Source: Flavobacterium sp. UBA6195
GTDB lineage: Bacteria; Bacteroidota; Bacteroidia; Flavobacteriales; Flavobacteriaceae
DNA: 5,252 nucleotides
Reading direction: 5' to 3'
Assembly (NCBI RefSeq): GCF_002422095.1
Contig: NZ_DITB01000078.1
Location: forward strand, 1 to 5,252
Position numbers and translations under genes: made by a program. Shown piece by piece: positions 3,913 through 5,252 of this stretch; the stretch's first letter is position 1; each line of letters opens with the position of its first letter. The notes below the pieces were generated by a model, which searched no databases, was not told the origin of the DNA, and saw only the letters and a list, made by a program, of their open reading frames with translations.

Positions 3913-5252
3913 TTAAAATTTCAACCCAAACATTACCCCATCTCCTTGAAAACCGTTTTGATAACTTCTTACATAATCAACACGTAAGAATCTGAATTTT
4001 CCAAAACCTATATTATCAAATCCAACAGTAAACTCTTGATACGGTTTCATGTTTGGAATGTTCAATTGATGAAATCCTCCAATTAAATTCCATTGCAATT
4101 TGTTCAACAACGGAATTTTATTCATAATGTATCCTTTGAAATTATGCTCGATATGCGTTTCCAAATACGCATCATTCGTGGAATGACTATAGTAAGGTAA
4201 CAAGTTAAACGCATTCAAAGAATTATTCAATAAGTTCACATGTGTTTGATTTCCATTAAAGTGTTTATAATCTACAAACGAAATATGCTCCGCATTAAAG
4301 AACTTACCTGCTTTAAAACGTAAGCCAAAATCTCCTTTATTGCCAATAGTTTTGTTGTAATCAACTGTTGCACTTATTAAATCATAATGATAGTCGCTAT
4401 TTGAAGCTCCAAACGCTTTCTCATAGAAAAGACTTATTACCGGATAATCATCGTTTTGAATGTTAATCTTTCCATCTGGGCGAGAAATATATTTTTGACC
4501 AAAACGAATGCGCGTTCCTATACTCGCTTTCATAATATGATGCTGCTCAAACGGAACCGAAGTATAATTATAAGGTTGTAACGGATCATTTGAAAAATAT
4601 AAATCATCGTTTTTAATCAACGTATGATCGGTATTGTTAAATAATGCATGACGGTTTTCGTATACGAATTTACCCGATGCAAAAACACCATTGGTAACTT
4701 CTCTTCCATAATTAATTTCAGCAAATTCTTTGTTATACAATTTCATGTAATTGTTTTTAAAGAATAAAGTCGCCACCGAGTTTACTAAGTTACTAATCGG
4801 CTCATTAGGATTAAACTGACTAATAGCACTTCCTCCGCTTAAACTGATGTAAGCATTATTTTTGTTGTTAAATCGGTGATAATATTTTCCGTTTATACGC
4901 AATCTGTCTTCGGCAAAGCCATAATTGAAAGTAGACGAAATAGATGTAAATTTACCTGTTTCTTCATTCCATTTTCTGAATGAAAAACCACTGTCTAAAT
5001 TATAACCTTGAACCGTATTAAAGCTAAAAGATGTCAAATTGGTTAATCCTTGGTAGTTGAAGTTCCAATTTTTAAACGAATTTTTATACGTGTAACCTGT
5101 AATAATCTTAAATAATTTGAATTTATTACCCTTAGCATCAATAGAATCAAGATATACTTGAGATTTTCTGATGGTTTGGATGCTATCTTTTTTAACGTAA
5201 TTCGTAGTTTCCTCTTCCGTTAGTGGCACCGGACGATTTTCTTCCCAAAAAG
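3913..5252 (-). CDS. DUF5686-family outer-membrane protein, C-terminal part (5' end beyond the window)
   Basis: This is an incomplete gene: 445 residues plus the stop are visible and the coding frame runs off the right edge. The frame reads FWEENRPVPLTEEE across the GTG at 5229, so that GTG is valine inside the protein and not a start. The FWEENRPVPL motif is characteristic of DUF5686 proteins, which usually begin with a signal peptide and a carboxypeptidase-regulatory-like domain and total roughly 800 residues. The visible part is rich in amphipathic beta-strands with aromatic ends (WNFNYQGLTNLTSFSFNT, FGLRFKAGKFFNAE, FRFLRVDYVRSYQNG) and finishes with GVMFGLKF, a typical outer-membrane barrel ending in phenylalanine. 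It is therefore likely a large barrel in the outer membrane of unknown substrate, TonB-receptor-like in part. It is on the same strand as the toxin-antitoxin genes but separated by 122 bases with a separate candidate promoter. No frame disruption is seen. Confidence 0.85.
   Translation of the reverse strand, partial: FWEENRPVPLTEEETTNYVKKDSIQTIRKSQVYLDSIDAKGNKFKLFKIITGYTYKNSFKNWNFNYQGLTNLTSFSFNTVQGYNLDSGFSFRKWNEETGKFTSISSTFNYGFAEDRLRINGKYYHRFNNKNNAYISLSGGSAISQFNPNEPISNLVNSVATLFFKNNYMKLYNKEFAEINYGREVTNGVFASGKFVYENRHALFNNTDHTLIKNDDLYFSNDPLQPYNYTSVPFEQHHIMKASIGTRIRFGQKYISRPDGKINIQNDDYPVISLFYEKAFGASNSDYHYDLISATVDYNKTIGNKGDFGLRFKAGKFFNAEHISFVDYKHFNGNQTHVNLLNNSLNAFNLLPYYSHSTNDAYLETHIEHNFKGYIMNKIPLLNKLQWNLIGGFHQLNIPNMKPYQEFTVGFDNIGFGKFRFLRVDYVRSYQNGFQGDGVMFGLKF

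Overview
The window looks like chromosomal DNA of a low-GC member of the Bacteroidota, most likely the Flavobacteriia. Four things point there. A short secreted protein ends in a type IX secretion system (T9SS) type A sorting domain. One gene encodes the C-terminal half of a DUF5686-type outer-membrane protein. Exact matches to the Bacteroidota -7 promoter element TAnnTTTG lie upstream of genes. Start codons generally lack recognisable Shine-Dalgarno sequences. There is no rRNA, tRNA, CRISPR array, transposase or recognisable insertion sequence.

Layout, left to right. Positions 1-1107 (minus strand) hold an apparent operon: a T9SS-sorted small protein (631-1107), then an overlapping signal-peptide beta-barrel-like protein (24-656), then what seems to be the first six codons of a third gene cut by the window edge (1-18). 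A 14-bp perfect palindrome sits just upstream of this operon. Positions 1180-1395 (minus) encode a 71-residue winged-helix-like DNA-binding protein. Positions 1396-1755 are a 360-bp gene-poor divergent region with two related CGCAA-N5-TTGCG dyads, a 19-bp near-palindrome and a TATATTTG promoter element. Positions 1756-3117 (plus) encode a sigma-70/ECF-like factor with no usable ATG start, followed by a single-pass membrane protein with a probable TPR tail. These two form the best candidate regulatory pair in the window. Positions 3118-3263 are a short convergent region with an unassigned 42-codon ORF. Positions 3264-3790 (minus) carry a ParE/RelE-type toxin and its antitoxin, joined by a TAATG overlap, with a candidate promoter upstream. 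Positions 3913-5252 (minus) are the C-terminal part of a DUF5686-family outer-membrane protein that starts outside the window.

How the parts may work together. The sigma factor and membrane TPR protein are arranged like an ECF sigma/membrane regulator pair, but the membrane protein shows no FecR-like features. A role as an unconventional anti-sigma factor or envelope sensor is inference from order and topology. The toxin-antitoxin pair is a self-contained addiction-type module. The left operon is an envelope/secretion operon of unknown purpose. I found no clear evidence for an entirely new system; the sigma/TPR pair and the dyads next to it are the most worthwhile leads.
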